Shown one piece after another: positions 45,771 through 57,574 of a stretch of DNA of 64,000 nt. A model generated the notes under the pieces. The model saw only the letters and a program-made list of their open reading frames with translations. It ran no database searches and was not told the DNA's origin. Numbering within the stretch: the first letter of the stretch is position 1; the number at the start of each line of letters is the position of its first letter. Made by a program: the position numbers and the translations under genes. The stretch comes from Campanula takesimana (lineage: Eukaryota > Streptophyta > Magnoliopsida > Asterales > Campanulaceae): the NCBI GenBank assembly GCA_026119855.1, contig JAOWBW010000147.1, positions 124,001 through 188,000 on the forward strand, given 5' to 3'.

Positions 45771-48700
45771 GGTGTATAGAACCCAACAGTTGGGCGGTAG
45801 TTCTTCCAAGGGCTCTCTATCCATAGGGAACTTCCTTTTTGGGGTTGTCGCCGTATGTTCACTTGTAAAGGCGGTCTCAACTAAGAAGTCAGCAAGAGGT
45901 TGGGCCAGAAGAGTCTTCCTCGGCTTATAGGTTATATCGAATTCGGTCAGTTCGATCGACCAGTTAAGTAGGCGTCCTGAGCTGTCCATCTTGTGAAGTA
46001 TTTTTCTAAGAGGAGCATTGGTATAGACCGTAATGGGATGAGCCGAGAAGTAAGCTCGTAGTTTTCTGGCTGCAATTACCAAGGCATAAGCAATTTTCTC
46101 GGCATTGAAGTACCTGCTCTCGGTATCCGACAATGATTTGCTGACATAGTAGACCGGCTTCTGGATACTGCCTTCTTCTTTGACTAGCACGGCTGCTACG
46201 GCTCGGTCGGTTGCAGCTAAGAAAACGTACAATGTCTCACCCATGACCGGGCTACTAAGTAGGGGTGGAGAGCCGAGGTAGTCTTTCAGTTGCTGGAACG
46301 AGGTCGAACACTCTGGCGTCCAAGCAAAATCCTTGGTTCCCTTCAAGGCTTTGAAGAAGGGGAGGGACTTTTCTGCTGATTTAGCAATAAACCTACCGAG
46401 TGCTGCTACTCTCCCATTCAACCTTTGAACCTCTTTAATACAAGTCGGCTCCCTCATATCGATCAAGGCTTGGATCTTTTCTGGATTAGCCTCGATGCCT
46501 CGCTGTGAAACCATAAAACCTAGAAACTTGCCCGCTGTAACCCCGAAGACGCACTTGCTAGGGTTGAGCTTCATATCGTTAGCTTTTAAGTTGTTAATGG
46601 TTTCCTCCAGATCTGGTATATGGCTGCCGATCTTGGTCTTGATCACCATGTCATCAATGTAGGCCTCCATAGTCCGGCCTATCTGAGATTTGAAGACCTT
46701 GTTCACCATCCTCTGATATGTGGCTCCTGCATTCTTTAAGCCGAAAGGCATCATGACGTAGCAGTATACGCAGCCTGCAGCTTGAAAAGCCGTCTTTTCT
46801 ATGTCGTCCTCCGCCATTTTGACTTGATGATAGCCAGAGTAGGCGTCCAAGAAACTGAGGGTTTGATGGCCGGCAATGGAGTCTACGAGCTTGTCAATCC
46901 TGGGGAGGGGATAGCTATCTTTGGGACAGGCCTTGTTCAGGTCCGTAAAGTCCATGCACATCCTCCATTTGCCATTGTGCTTCTTTACCATGACGACGTT
47001 TGCAAGCCACTCAGGGTAAGTTGCCTCTCTTATGATGCCGGCTTTGAGGAGTTTGTTGACCTCGGTCTCAATTGCTTTTTCCTTGTCGGTAGAGAAGACT
47101 CGTCTTGTCTGCTTGACCGGTTTAAAGAACTTGTCGACTTCCAGTTTGTGGAGAGCAACAGCTTCCTTCACTCCCACCATGTCATCTACTTTCCAAGCAA
47201 ATACGTCCAAATTGTTTTGGAGTAGGGAAATGAGCTCTTCTCGTTCTTGTTGGGAGAGTTGCTTCCCAATCTTCACTTTTTGATCTGGATAGTCTGGGTT
47301 GATGACGACCTCGTCTAACTGATCCACTGGTTTAAGTTCGGGGCCGTCTCTGAACTCTAGGGTCTCGACAATGATCTGCTTGACCTTTTCCTTGTCTTCC
47401 CCTTCCAAACTTAGGTTTTCCATGTCCAACAGTTTCTCGATCTCGGTTTCCATATCAGTCGGCTGTGTGGCCCCCGAGCTAGGGACAACGGCGAGAGCCA
47501 AGTTGTCCGTAGCTGTGTTCATCGAGATGCAACCAAAGCCGTCTAAGCCGTAGGTAACCTCGGCCCTAGTTGGGACGTCATTATCAAAAATAGCCCTCTC
47601 TTCAGGTTCGTCTTCAACATTCGCTAATATAACACCGATTTGTGGCGTCAAGGTTGTAACTGTGGTTGATTTTGAAACCGTGATTCTTTTATTAGGAGTA
47701 TCAATCTCCATCTTGGCCTTTGCTTTCCTGGACTTCATCACATGCTCCAAAAAATCTCTCGGCGACCCTGGGACGCACCCAATTCCAGACGGGGTGGGGA
47801 ACTTCACCCTTTGGTGAGGAAGGGAAGCAACCAGACCCAACTTTCCTTGACTGGGTGCACCTAGGATAGCATGGTAATCACTGTCTAGATCCATGACTAT
47901 GAAGGTGACCGTGGCCGAGGTTTTGTAGGGGTGAGTGCCGACTTCCAGGAGTAGGTCGACGGTTCCTTTGGCATCGGCCTTATGATTAGTGAACCCTTCT
48001 AGCCTTCCATTATATGGGGTCAGCATTGTATCGGGAAGTTCCATCTCTTTAAAAGTGCGATAGTATAGCACATCCTTGGCCGCTCCGGAGTCTATGAGGA
48101 GCCTGTCCGACTCGCAATTATCAATGCGGCCTGTGATGACCAATGGTTGTTCTCTCATGGCACGGTTTCCCGCCAATTCATTCGGAGAAAAACTGATCAC
48201 TTCCTCCCTCTCATGGATCCAGGGAGGGATGTGGAAGACTTTACTTAGCTCGTAAATCTGCTCCTTGAGTTTCTTGTTGGATAGAATTTCCTCTCGGATC
48301 ACGCCTATCAACCTAGCCCGAGGTGGCCTATCGACCTGATCATTGTTTTTGTCTTCTTCCCTTGGGCGTTTATTGTCCTTGGTCATGAACTGATTGAGCT
48401 TGCCTTGGTCCGCCCATTTCTGCAGAATCTTCTTCAGGGCAAAACAGTTCTCGGTGTCGTGACCGTTATCTCTGTGATAGGAGCAATACTTTGTTGTATC
48501 CCTTGGGTATTTCGGGTTGTCTTTTAGAGGCTTGGGGTTGGGGAGATCCACCAGATTCATGATCTCAGAGATCGGTTTATTGAATGTGGTGAATGTCTCG
48601 GTCCCCCTGGTCCTGTTTTTGCCCTTGCCGTTTCCCCCGTTGGTCCCCTGGGACGAGTTCCCGTTATGTGACTTGTCATGATCTCGGTCTTGTTCCTTAT

Positions 48701-50111
48701 GACCATATAACGTATTTTTCTTCTCCTCGGCGATGGTCGTGGCATAAGCAACGTGGTACAACTCGGCTTTGGTGAGGGGCTCTCTGACCGACAATTCATA
48801 AGTTAGCTGCTCTGACCTATGACCATTCGTGAAGCATACAATTATCTCCCTGTCGGTCAGGCGTTCCTCTATTGAGTCGGCAAGATCCCTAAACCGGTTG
48901 TAGAAACTCAGGGTGGACTCATTCTTGCTCTGGACCATGTTGGCTAGGTCAGACAACCTTTTCTTTCTAGCACCAGCAGTAGCAAAATATTCCAGAAATT
49001 GTGATTTCAACTTGGCAAAGGAATTGATGCTACTTTTCTCAAGGTCCATGAACCAGGACCGAGCTGCCTTTGTTAAGGTGATTGCAAAGGCCTTGCACAG
49101 CACGTCATCCTGATTGGACACTAGGGCCATGGTGGCCTCAAAGTCTTGGATGTGATCCAGAGCGTCGGTGTTGCCGGAGTATTTGTCTAGATGTGGGAGC
49201 TTTAACTGCGGATTAGGTGGTGCATCCTTAATCCTTTGCGCGAAAGGGTGCATGGCATCGTAATCATTATTGGGTTTCCTGTGCCCCTGATTCATCATCT
49301 CAATGTTGTTGAGTCTCTCTCTAAGGTCAACAATGTCCCTTGTGCTGAATGCCGAGGTATGACTGGAACTGACTATGCTTCGATCACGGCGTCCCCTTTC
49401 ACCTTGGATAGGTTCAAGGCGATGCCTTGAAGGAGTACGGCAAGGTGGAGTGTGCCGGGGCGGATCCTGCCGGGGTGGCGTGCGCCTTGGTGGATCTAGT
49501 CTGAGAGGCGAATGACGTCGGGCGTCCCCACGACGTATTTCCCCTACAATTATCACTCCAGGGGATTCATCTTCTTGTTCTTCCCGACGGCGATTAATGT
49601 GGTCCCTCAGATCTTCATCTAGATTGGGTCTTCCTAACCATCCGTCTTGGCGACTTACTCGGCTCCGGGGAGGTATATCCCGTCTACAATTTTGTAGGGG
49701 CTCCCTTCTGCTCACTCTGTCGTCCAGATTTGTCCCCCTCGTTCCAGATGGCTGAAGTAGGTTAGCCATGGAATTTTCGGGGTCAAGATCTAACAGGGCC
49801 CGCTGGGCTTCGGCCAGCTGTTGGAGTGTGTGAACGTTCTATTGAAGCAATGCTCTTTTGTCCAGTGGCGGCGGCTGTGATGGTCCTGCCCCATTATTGC
49901 GGGATCCTGTCCGTCGGCGACGCCCGTATTGGTTAAAAACATTGGGGGCTGGACCCTTTGAGCGGGTATGCATCCCTCCCCCTTGTGCGGGTGCCGTAGG
50001 TGGGAGCCTCTGGTTCTGTGCAGCAGCGTTTGTGTTGTCAGGGGGCGGTGCATCCCTTGTGGTTTCTTTAGAAGGGGTGGCCTCTCGCCCGTCAACCAAT
50101 TCTCCGGCCAT
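45771..50111 (-). pseudogene. Retand-like gag-pol, first part: gag, protease, RT, RNase H start
   Basis: The likely gag start is ATG at 50111 (MAGELVDGREATPSK), 41 bases from the PBS. An in-frame TAG at 49839-49841 interrupts it, and 1333 further codons are open from 49769 to the inner element. Domains: an Arg/Pro-rich N terminus; gag core ('LPHLDKYSGNTDALDHIQ', 'ARSWFMDLEKSSINSFAKL'); a Tat-type knuckle 'CSYHRDNGHDTENC'; protease 'RLLIDSGAAKDVLYY'; RT 'RMCMDFTDLNKACPKDSYPL' and 'AYIDDMVIKTK'; and the RNase H-like tether. The frame enters chromovirus B right after 'CWVLYT', at the first acidic motif of the second RNase H. Confidence 0.95.
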
Positions 50112-50151
50112 GGTCTTGGAATTGTCTGACTAAAGAACTGATCAATCGATT

Positions 50152-50169
50152 TTCCCGGCAATGGTACCA
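50152..50169 (-). other. Primer binding site of the Retand-like element
   Basis: The minus strand reads TGGTACCATTGCCGGGAA, three bases from the 5' LTR. It resembles the tRNA-Asp primer complement of Tat/Athila elements with a few changes. Confidence 0.7.
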
Positions 50170-50172
50170 AAC

Positions 50173-50833
50173 TGATGACGCCAAAATCTGGTTGGATCAG
50201 CCTTCGTCTAACGGGTCGGATAATCCCAGCAACAGTTCTTGATGACGGAATCTGCACACACGAAACAAACGTAAACTACACCGGGGCTTCACCGGCGAAG
50301 GCCCTCCGGTGTTAGAATAAGGATATGGGTGATTAGAAATAGAGAATCAATTGGCTAGATTAGAGCCAAAAGTTCATTACCCGTTTCCTGTGTAGAGGAC
50401 CTGTTTATATAGGCACGGGTGTATGAGTTCTGACTTGATAGGAAAGCCAGGAAGCCCGTGGTGATGTAGGACTCATATTCCTTGGAGATAGACTCCTGAT
50501 AAGGATGGATGATATCCTGTTATCTGATAGGAGAGTTATCTTGGTTCAGATAAGGACTCTTAATTTTAGAGTTGCAGTATAACTCTGTAAGAGGTTTCCC
50601 AACGATAATGGGAAGTTTCTATGTAAGTCGGCCCGTCATCTAACTCGGCTCGTCATAGAGACCGGCTAGGGATTAGGCTTTTCGGACTCGGCCTAGGCAA
50701 GGACTGCCTGCTCGGCCTTACTGATGTCGACCTATAAGCATGGGCTCGTGAGTGGGCCTCTCGGTATAGGTCCATTAGGTACGCTGGGCCTCTCGTCCGG
50801 GTTCCCATCTACTAGGTCGGTTTATGTCGTTCA
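50173..50833 (-). repeat. 5' LTR of the Retand-like element
   Basis: Pairs with 29000-29660. The minus-strand TATA box is at 50405-50411. The outer end lies 8 bases before the F-box start codon and contains an in-frame ATG at 50824-50826. Confidence 0.96.
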
Positions 50834-50841
50834 GAAACACA

Positions 50842-52502
50842 ATGGGAAAAGTTTCAAAACGCCGGAAAAGAATTGATAGAATAAGCAACTTACCTACCTG
50901 TCTTATTAGTCATATTCTTTCCTTCTTATCAACCAAGGATGCTGTCAGATCTAGCGTTTTGTCCACCCAATGGATTCATCAATGGACATCAATCACCCAC
51001 CTAGACATTGATGACGGTTATCATCTGCGGCACGTAAATAGTAATGATATTGCTACAATTCAGATCAACTTTGTGCACTTTGTCTATAGGGTTTTGCTTT
51101 TTAAAGTGACCCGTCTAGATTCATTTCGACTCAAGTGTGGTCGAGATTATGGTGGTGTTATACAGTTTCATTCATGGCTTTCTGCTGCACTATTGCGAAA
51201 TGTTGGTGAAATTGATTTTACTGTTCCTAGAGATGACTTTGAACCTCCAGTTCCTCCTTGGTCTTCACTTAAGCTCGATTGTCTCTTCTCCAGCACAACT
51301 TTGGTGGTCCTAAAATTGGGAAGAGGATTTTTTCTTAGAGTTCCTAACAGTATCTTTCTCGATAGTTTGAAAGTCCTTCATCTCAATACAGTTGCGTTTG
51401 AGGACAATGAGTCACTTCCCAAGCTAGTTTCGAGTTGCCCCTGTCTCGAGGAATTGCAAATGCAAGGACCATTTAGTCAGAGGAGGGAAGTAAATGTACT
51501 TCACATCTCATCTCTAGTACTCAAGAGATTGATTTTAATTAGGATCTTTCACCCAGAAGAACCAGACCTTGTACTTCATCCGTATGACCTTATACTTAAT
51601 ACACCAAGTCTTGAATACTTTGAACATACTAATAGTTGTGTGCCAGATAGGTATCGCTTGGAGATGAGGACCCTTCACTGTCTTGATGAAGCACGCTTAT
51701 GTTTGCGTTTCTTTTCGGAACAATATTATTATCCATACGAAGATATGCTACTTCTTGGAAAATCAATGGTAGACCTTGCTTTGGCAATATCCAATGTTCA
51801 GTTTCTCTATTTATCAGAATTTGGCTTTGAGGTTAGCTACGAAGTTTTACTGATGAGGTTTTATATTTGTTTTTCTCAATTTATATAATGGTTTTTTTTT
51901 TTTTTTTTGAAGTCCTTGAGTCGCCCCGAACGTGTAATACCAAATTTTGAACTGCCAAAATTTTCTCGTTTAACCAACTTAGAGATTGGTGGTATCACAC
52001 AATACGCGGGATTGAGTTTGTTGGTGGCGTTTCTTCAAGTCTCACCACAACTGGCATATCTGTCTTTTAGACTAGTGAGTTCTCTTTCTTACTTTAAACT
52101 CGTTGCTTGCGTAAGGTGTTGTACGGTTTAGTAACTTGAGAACATTTGTATAAAATTTTGCACAACATTTCACTTTATACATCATATTCTTAATATAATT
52201 GGGGATATTACTAACCATTTGGTTCATCTTGTGCTCAGGATCAGGAAGATGAGACTTTGGACTGTGACTGGAATCCACCTATTGCTGTGCCCGATTGTAT
52301 GCAACATAGCCTTGAGGTAATTGAAATAACCTTTCTCTATGGGGTGCAGTTAGAAATTGACATGATAAAGTACTTCCTTGAGAAGACACTCAGTTTAAAG
52401 GAGTTAATATTTCCGAGGTTCGGAAATAATGTAGGATTGGTTATCGATAAAGTCTTAACATTACCCAGGGCCTCGGAGTCATGTGAAATTGTGCAAGCTT
52501 AA
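50842..52502 (+). CDS. F-box/LRR/FBD protein gene, three exons, 471 residues
   Basis: Exons are 50842-51831, 51913-52074 and 52239-52502. All lengths are divisible by three, the junctions are GT...AG and phase 0, and no stop intervenes, so the coding sequence is intact. The N-terminal F-box ('ISNLPTCLISHILSFLSTKD', 'SSVLSTQWIHQW') would bind SKP1 in an SCF ubiquitin ligase. Leucine-rich segments follow ('FLDSLKVLHLNTVAF', 'LVSSCPCLEELQMQGP'), then an FBD domain in exon 3 ('PDCMQHSLEVIEITF', 'YFLEKTLSLKELIFPRFG'). Substrate and pathway are unknown; this family is large and fast-evolving in plants. The Retand-like element inserted 8 bases before ATG, and a non-coding LTR element sits 426 bases after the stop. 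An in-frame LTR-derived ATG at 50824 could add six residues. Confidence 0.9.
51832..51912 (+). other. F-box gene intron 1
   Basis: 81 bp, GTTAGC...T-run...GAAG. Removing it joins 'EFGFE' to 'SLSRPERV' in frame, which matches the family pattern. Confidence 0.85.
52075..52238 (+). other. F-box gene intron 2
   Basis: 164 bp, GTGAGT...TTGTGCTCAG. It joins the LRR-like end 'LAYLSFRL' to the acidic linker before FBD, the usual intron site in this family. Confidence 0.85.
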
Positions 52503-52928
52503 TCTCATTCTGAACATGTTAAAGTATGTAATTTTTTTTTATTTTTTTTTACCGTGATACATTTTTGGCTATGATATTTAAAAGATAGAAATATTGTGGA
52601 TGCAGATTTATGTAACGAGTTTAATTGTTGCTTTTCTTGCTGAAATATACATTTGTTGCGTTCATAAATTAAACAAAGAGAAACATACTATGCTTAAAAA
52701 GATGCTAAAAATTGGCCACATTACCCTTGTACATGTAGAAAATCTCATCATAAATTCACAATATTGATATTGACACCAAATTTGATTTCATTGTATGTGA
52801 AGTTCTTCCAGTTGGTAAGCGCTCTGTTTCTTTCTCTTCAACTCCTCTCAATTAGTTTATGCATTTCTTGTTTGTAAGTTATGCTGCTTAAAATTTTGCT
52901 CCTGAATTCTTTAGTTTGAGAAACTAGT
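52503..52928. other. 3' flank of the F-box gene
   Basis: AT-rich with T-tracts and no coding signal. It presumably includes the 3' UTR. The host sequence continues at 59624 past the inserted LTR element. Confidence 0.55.
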
Positions 52929-53265
52929 TGATGTGCCCACAAAAATGATATGGTAAATATATTAGCCTTTGGGGGCAAAAAGGTCACCGGATGAATAGGG
53001 CTAAGGCCCATTTTCCCTATAAATACAAGGCACCATCCCATTGAAGAAGGAGGTCAATTTCTCACTCCCCTGTCTTTTATGTTTCAGATTTAATGTTCTT
53101 GAAGAGAGATGCTGATTCTCACGCCGGAGGGTTTGCGGGGGGAAAACCTCCCCCACCCCTAACGGTGTCTGTTTTCTCAGGTAGTAGGTTGAAGATCCAA
53201 GCCGGAGTATCTCTAGACCACAACACGCGGATCGAGGCATGGATCCAGATTTTTATGTAACATCA
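52929..53265 (+). repeat. 5' LTR of the non-coding element
   Basis: Pairs with 59284-59618. 'ccctataaatacaaggc' near 53018 is a good TATA box. Confidence 0.94.
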
Positions 53266-53267
53266 TT

Positions 53268-53285
53268 TGGTTCCATTGCCGGGAC
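53268..53285 (+). other. PBS-like site of the non-coding element
   Basis: TGGTTCCATTGCCGGGAC begins two bases after the 5' LTR and resembles the tRNA-Asp-type site of the Retand-like element. Confidence 0.65.
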
Positions 53286-55331
53286 CTGAACGGATCTTTA
53301 TTTTCTGCCTGAAAATCGCCGGAAAAGATAAAGAGAGACGAAAGAGCTTCCATCTCTGATTTCTTTTAAGGAAAGGTGAAGACCCGGAGAAAGATAGGGA
53401 AATCTCCATGTCCCCATCTCACTCCGGCCAACAAAATGAAGGCTCCATTGATGGAGTTGGAGTCTCAAGATACAGAGCAACTCCGAAAGGAAGGAAGAAA
53501 CTTAAGGAATCTGGAAATGAAGACTCCATTGATGGAGATTTGAAGCTCCATTGAAGAGGAATAAGCTGGAGAAGAATAAGAACATCCCAGAAATAAGAAG
53601 TCCGGCGACCTCAACACCGGGAATGACTTTTCGGAGCAACTTGCCGGCGATTAGCCTGACAGTCCAAGCCCGCAAAAAAGTACATGTGAAACCAAAATGA
53701 AACGAAAAAGAAAGAAATAGAGGAATTTCTTCACAGAAATGGGTCATTTTGAAGCTAGATCTAGCCTGGCCACCGGAATATATGGAAAAAGGGAGAGCTG
53801 GCTCACTCTAAATGAGAAAAAATCGGAAAGTACACGTTGCTAAAAGGTCCGGCTTGACGCAACGGAAAGAACGGCGTTAAAATGGTCACCGTCAAACCAC
53901 ATTTGAGCCACCATCGCCAGGAATTCCGGTTCTCATGTCGACTTCCGGCGCCGGTCCGGCTGCAACGATAACCTGCAAACCGGTCATCACCGGTTGTACA
54001 CTTGCTGGCCATCAGGCTCCTTCCAACTGCAATAAATGTGGCAGAAAAAGTTTATGAAAGGTTGTGAAAAGTCTGTCAATTGCTTGGAAAGGGGAAAGGA
54101 CATGTGCTTGGCTTTTGTCTGTCTAGGAAAGTGGAATGGGGTTGACAGGAGCAGTGCACTAAGATGAGATGAAGTTGTGGAGACAGATCAGCCACGTATT
54201 TGAAAGCTGGGAAAATATCTTTTCCGTTAGCTTGGTTAACTCTGAAGCTCACCCATTTAGCGGCCGTCAAATATTCCGTTAAAATTTTAACAGATTTTAT
54301 CAAAGCTTCGCAAATCTCCGTCAGGTCGTTTCTTTCCATCTTTTAATCTTTGCTGAAATTGTTTATATGTGATCATTTTTAGCAAATATAAATGCATGCT
54401 TAAAAAAGATAAACAGTAGCAAAAATTGCTCATTTTTTATCCTTATGCCTAATTGAATTAGAAAAAATAAAATACCCCTACTACTTGAAATAAAGTGATG
54501 GGAGAGAAAGGAAAAATATAGAAAGAAGACAATGAAAGAAAGAATTTTTCTTTTATAGATTAAAATAAAAGTGTAGGTGTGGTCCACACAAAATGATGAT
54601 AGGACACTATGTAAAACGTGGGATGGACATAATGATGAAAGTTGGTATTATTGAGGGCTTAAAAAAAAAAATCTAAGTTACTGGAGTGTGTGGAGTAAGT
54701 GTTCATTAACATGATTGTATCGTGGCATATAGTAACAATATGCTTACTGTCTCTTAAAATGATATGATATGCATGATCAGAATATGAACTCATGCCTATT
54801 TAAATGATGCGCTAATATGATCTTCCGAATATGTAGCATCCTACAAAATATCTTCTTGTTAAAATTAATGAAATGAATACATTGTTGCAAGTAGGCTCCG
54901 TGCGTATAGTTGGAAAAATACTTGATTTATGTCTTGATTTAGTTGCGTAATATTAAAATTGTTATATTACCAATTGCAAGAATGGATTAATTCCTTTTAG
55001 TAAGGTTGCCTAAAGACAAGCCTTACTTTTGAAGGGGGTATAGAGGGTATGTACCCGAAGAAAGACGAACGTTAAATTTTAGCATTTGCTAAACAAATTG
55101 TGGACATGTAATATATCAAAGATGAAGCACTAGAAATTGTTAGAGAGCAAGAATGTTGCGGGACAAATTCTAAACACACTTGGAAAATGTTAAAGTCGAG
55201 GAACAGAGAATGTGTTAGATTAATAAAGGGGAAAGGAAAGGCTTGGTTTGAAAATAAGGCAAGTCGCATATAAAAGAAAGTGAAAAGTAGTGAATGAAAA
55301 TTAAGAGAAAATGTTGTGGCAATGAACTTAT
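53286..55331. other. Non-coding interior, leader side
   Basis: The first 700 bases are moderately GC-rich with many purines; the rest is AT-rich. Short ORFs on the minus strand have no domains. No gag similarity is seen. Confidence 0.5.
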
Positions 55332-55740
55332 GTGAACCAATATGAAAATTGCCTCCTTGGCTCACTCGTAAATAACCGAGTTAAGGAGTGGGGGCTTCTG
55401 ATGTGCCCACACAAAAATTGTAGTGTAAATGTGTTGTCGTTAAGGGCAAAATAGTCATTGTAGTAATAAAAAAGAATATGTTCCCACTATTTAATAAATA
55501 TGACTGCTTGCTTAGTAATGGCATTAGATAGTAGAAAGTTCAAGTGGGCATTATAGGAATAATTATTTAAGCTCCTTTGATGGACTAAGTTGATTTAATC
55601 AATGTCAACTTGCTTATCTATTTTGCTAGAGAAGAAAGTAATGTCATGAGTAAATTAAGAACGTAAATTGCTGAATGTATGGATTATTACAGCCTCTTAG
55701 TGCATTAATGGAAAGCAAATGAAAGCAATAGGCTACGTAA
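55332..55740 (+). repeat. Internal PPT plus diverged LTR-like segment
   Basis: 'gagttaaggagtgggggcttc' followed by TGATGTGCCCACAC at 55399 copies the arrangement of the true 3' end (59265-59296), at perhaps 70% similarity past the junction. The right limit is a guess based on LTR length. Confidence 0.55.
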
Positions 55741-56179
55741 ATTAATAACAGTATCTCATGCAATGGTGCTTAATGTTTGGCAATAGTGCTAACACACTTG
55801 ATAGCTCGATAAACGAAATATATGAGCTAGAATGAAGATTCATGCTGATGATTTGTATTGTGCGTTAGCAAGCTTTGTAAAATATTTTAATATGTAAAAA
55901 AGTATTAACGTTCTAGAAGGGTTAGTCACCTACGGGTGCGGCTTGCGGGATCGCTCCTTAACGGGTGATGAGACCTCTTAAGTTGAGGAAGTTTCCATGT
56001 CGGCGCATACGCGGTTTTACATCTCACAAGTTCAGTGAAGTAGTCACTTAGGGGTGTGGCTTGCGAGATCACGCCTTAACCAGTATCATGAATGATATTG
56101 TTTAAAAATTAATGAAGTCACCATGATAATGCTCCTACAAATGGGCAATCTGCGAGTTCAAAATGAAGCAGCACGCGTA

Positions 56180-57043
56180 GTCGTGTTATTTGGCTCACAT
56201 CCTGATCAACTGCTGGGGCTCACATCCCGAACTGTCGTGTTATTTGGCTCACATCCTGATCAACTGTTGGGGCTCACATCCCGAACTGTCGTGTTACTTG
56301 GCTCACATCCTGATCAACTGGTTGGGCTCACATCCCGAACTGTCGAGTTGTTTGGCTCACATCCTGATCAACTGTTGGGGCTCACATCCCGAACTGTCGA
56401 GTTGTTTGGCTCACATCCTGATCAACTGTTGGGGCTCACATCCCGAACTGTCGTGTTATTTGGCTCACATCCTGATCAACTGTTGGGGCTCACATCCCGA
56501 ACTGTCGTGTTATTTGGCTCACATCCTGATCAACTGTTGGGGCTCACATCCCGAACTGTCATGTTATTTGGCTCACATCCTGATCAACTGTTGGGGCTCA
56601 CATCCCGAACTGTCGTGTTATTTGGCTCACATCCTGATCAACTGTTGGGGCTCACATCCCGAACTGTCGTGTTACTTGGCTCACATCCTGATCAACTGTT
56701 GGGGCTCACATCCCGAACCGTCGTGTTACTTGGCTCACATCCTGATCAACTGTTGGGGCTCACATCCCGAACTGTCGTGTTACTTGGCTCACATCCTGAT
56801 CAACTGTTGGGGCTCACATCCCGAACTGTCGAGTTGTTTGGCTCACATCCTGATCAACTGTTGGGGCTCACATCCCGAACTGTCGAGTTGCTTGGCTCAC
56901 ATCCTGATCAACTGTTGGGGCTCACATCCCGAACTGTCGAGTTGCTTGGCTCACATCCTGATCAACTGTTGGGGGTCACATCCCGAACTGTCGAGTTGCT
57001 TGGCTCACATCCTGATCAACTGTTGGGGTCACATCCCGAACTG
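56180..57043. repeat. 54-bp satellite, 16 copies
   Basis: The unit contains 'ggctcacatcctgatcaact' and 'ggggctcacatcccgaactg', themselves related half-units. Because 54 is a multiple of three and the unit lacks stops in two frames, it yields ORFs of 310 and 292 codons. These are not treated as genes. The copies differ by only a few bases (ttatt/tactt/gttgt variants). Confidence 0.97.
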
Positions 57044-57079
57044 TCAAGTTACTAGGCACATTATATAATAAACATGTCG

Positions 57080-57400
57080 AAAGCCATCACGATGCCGTGG
57101 ATATGGAGAAAGCCATCACGATGCCGTAGACAAGCTGTATGGCAGCATCAGGCAGTTTGGCAGCATCAAGCTGTATGGCAGCGACATTATGAGAACAAGC
57201 CATAGACAAGCTGTATGGCAGCATCAAGCTGTATGGCAGCGAGATCACGATGCCGTGACGGGGTAGGTCCATCATGATGCCATGGACATGACGAAAGTCA
57301 TCACGATGCCGTAGACTAGCTGTATGGCAGCATCAAGCTGTAGGGCAGCGAGATCACGATGCCACTGACATGGCTGAAGCCATAGCGATCCTATTGGCAT
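57080..57400. repeat. Irregular repeat of 'atcacgatgccg' and 'caagctgtatggcagc'
   Basis: Two short words alternate in variable order over about 300 bp, an irregular array between the 54-bp and 37-bp arrays. Confidence 0.85.
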
Positions 57401-57574
57401 GGTTGAAGCTGTAATAATGCCGTTAATGTTACAAGGTTTTCTATAGCAAGATGAAAGTTCCGGCATAAAAGTTAGTGTTGAAATGCTCAGTATGGCGAGA
57501 TGAATGCCTTATGATGATATCAGAAATCTTAGTATGAGGAAAGCTTGGCTAAAAAGATATCAGAAAGATAACGA

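Larger units (their letters stand above)
29000..50833 (-). mobile_element. Retand-like Tat Ty3/gypsy retrotransposon, TSD GAAAC, split by chromovirus B
   Basis: The LTRs are 29000-29660 (3') and 50173-50833 (5'), each 661 bp, with TGATGACG...TCGTTCA ends. An exact GAAAC duplication is at 28995-28999 and 50834-50838. Without the 9.1-kb insert the element is about 12.7 kb. The minus strand holds gag, PR, RT, RNase H and integrase; the region between integrase and the 3' LTR carries + strand genes. This layout (Tat-type pol, no chromodomain, antisense ORF before the 3' LTR, tRNA-Asp-like PBS) fits the Tat/Retand group. About 8-9 LTR differences were counted by eye (about 1.3%). Confidence 0.95.

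Noticed and set aside
53001..53240. 79-residue minus-strand ORF, repeated at 59356-59619
   Set aside because: It lies within both LTRs of the non-coding element and has no known domain; the duplication is the LTR pair, not a gene family.
56123..57068. Long ORFs (310 and 292 codons) with an 18-residue repeat
   Set aside because: They come from a 54-bp tandem repeat whose period is a multiple of three. Two frames of the same strand are open at once, and the array lies inside a non-coding LTR element.
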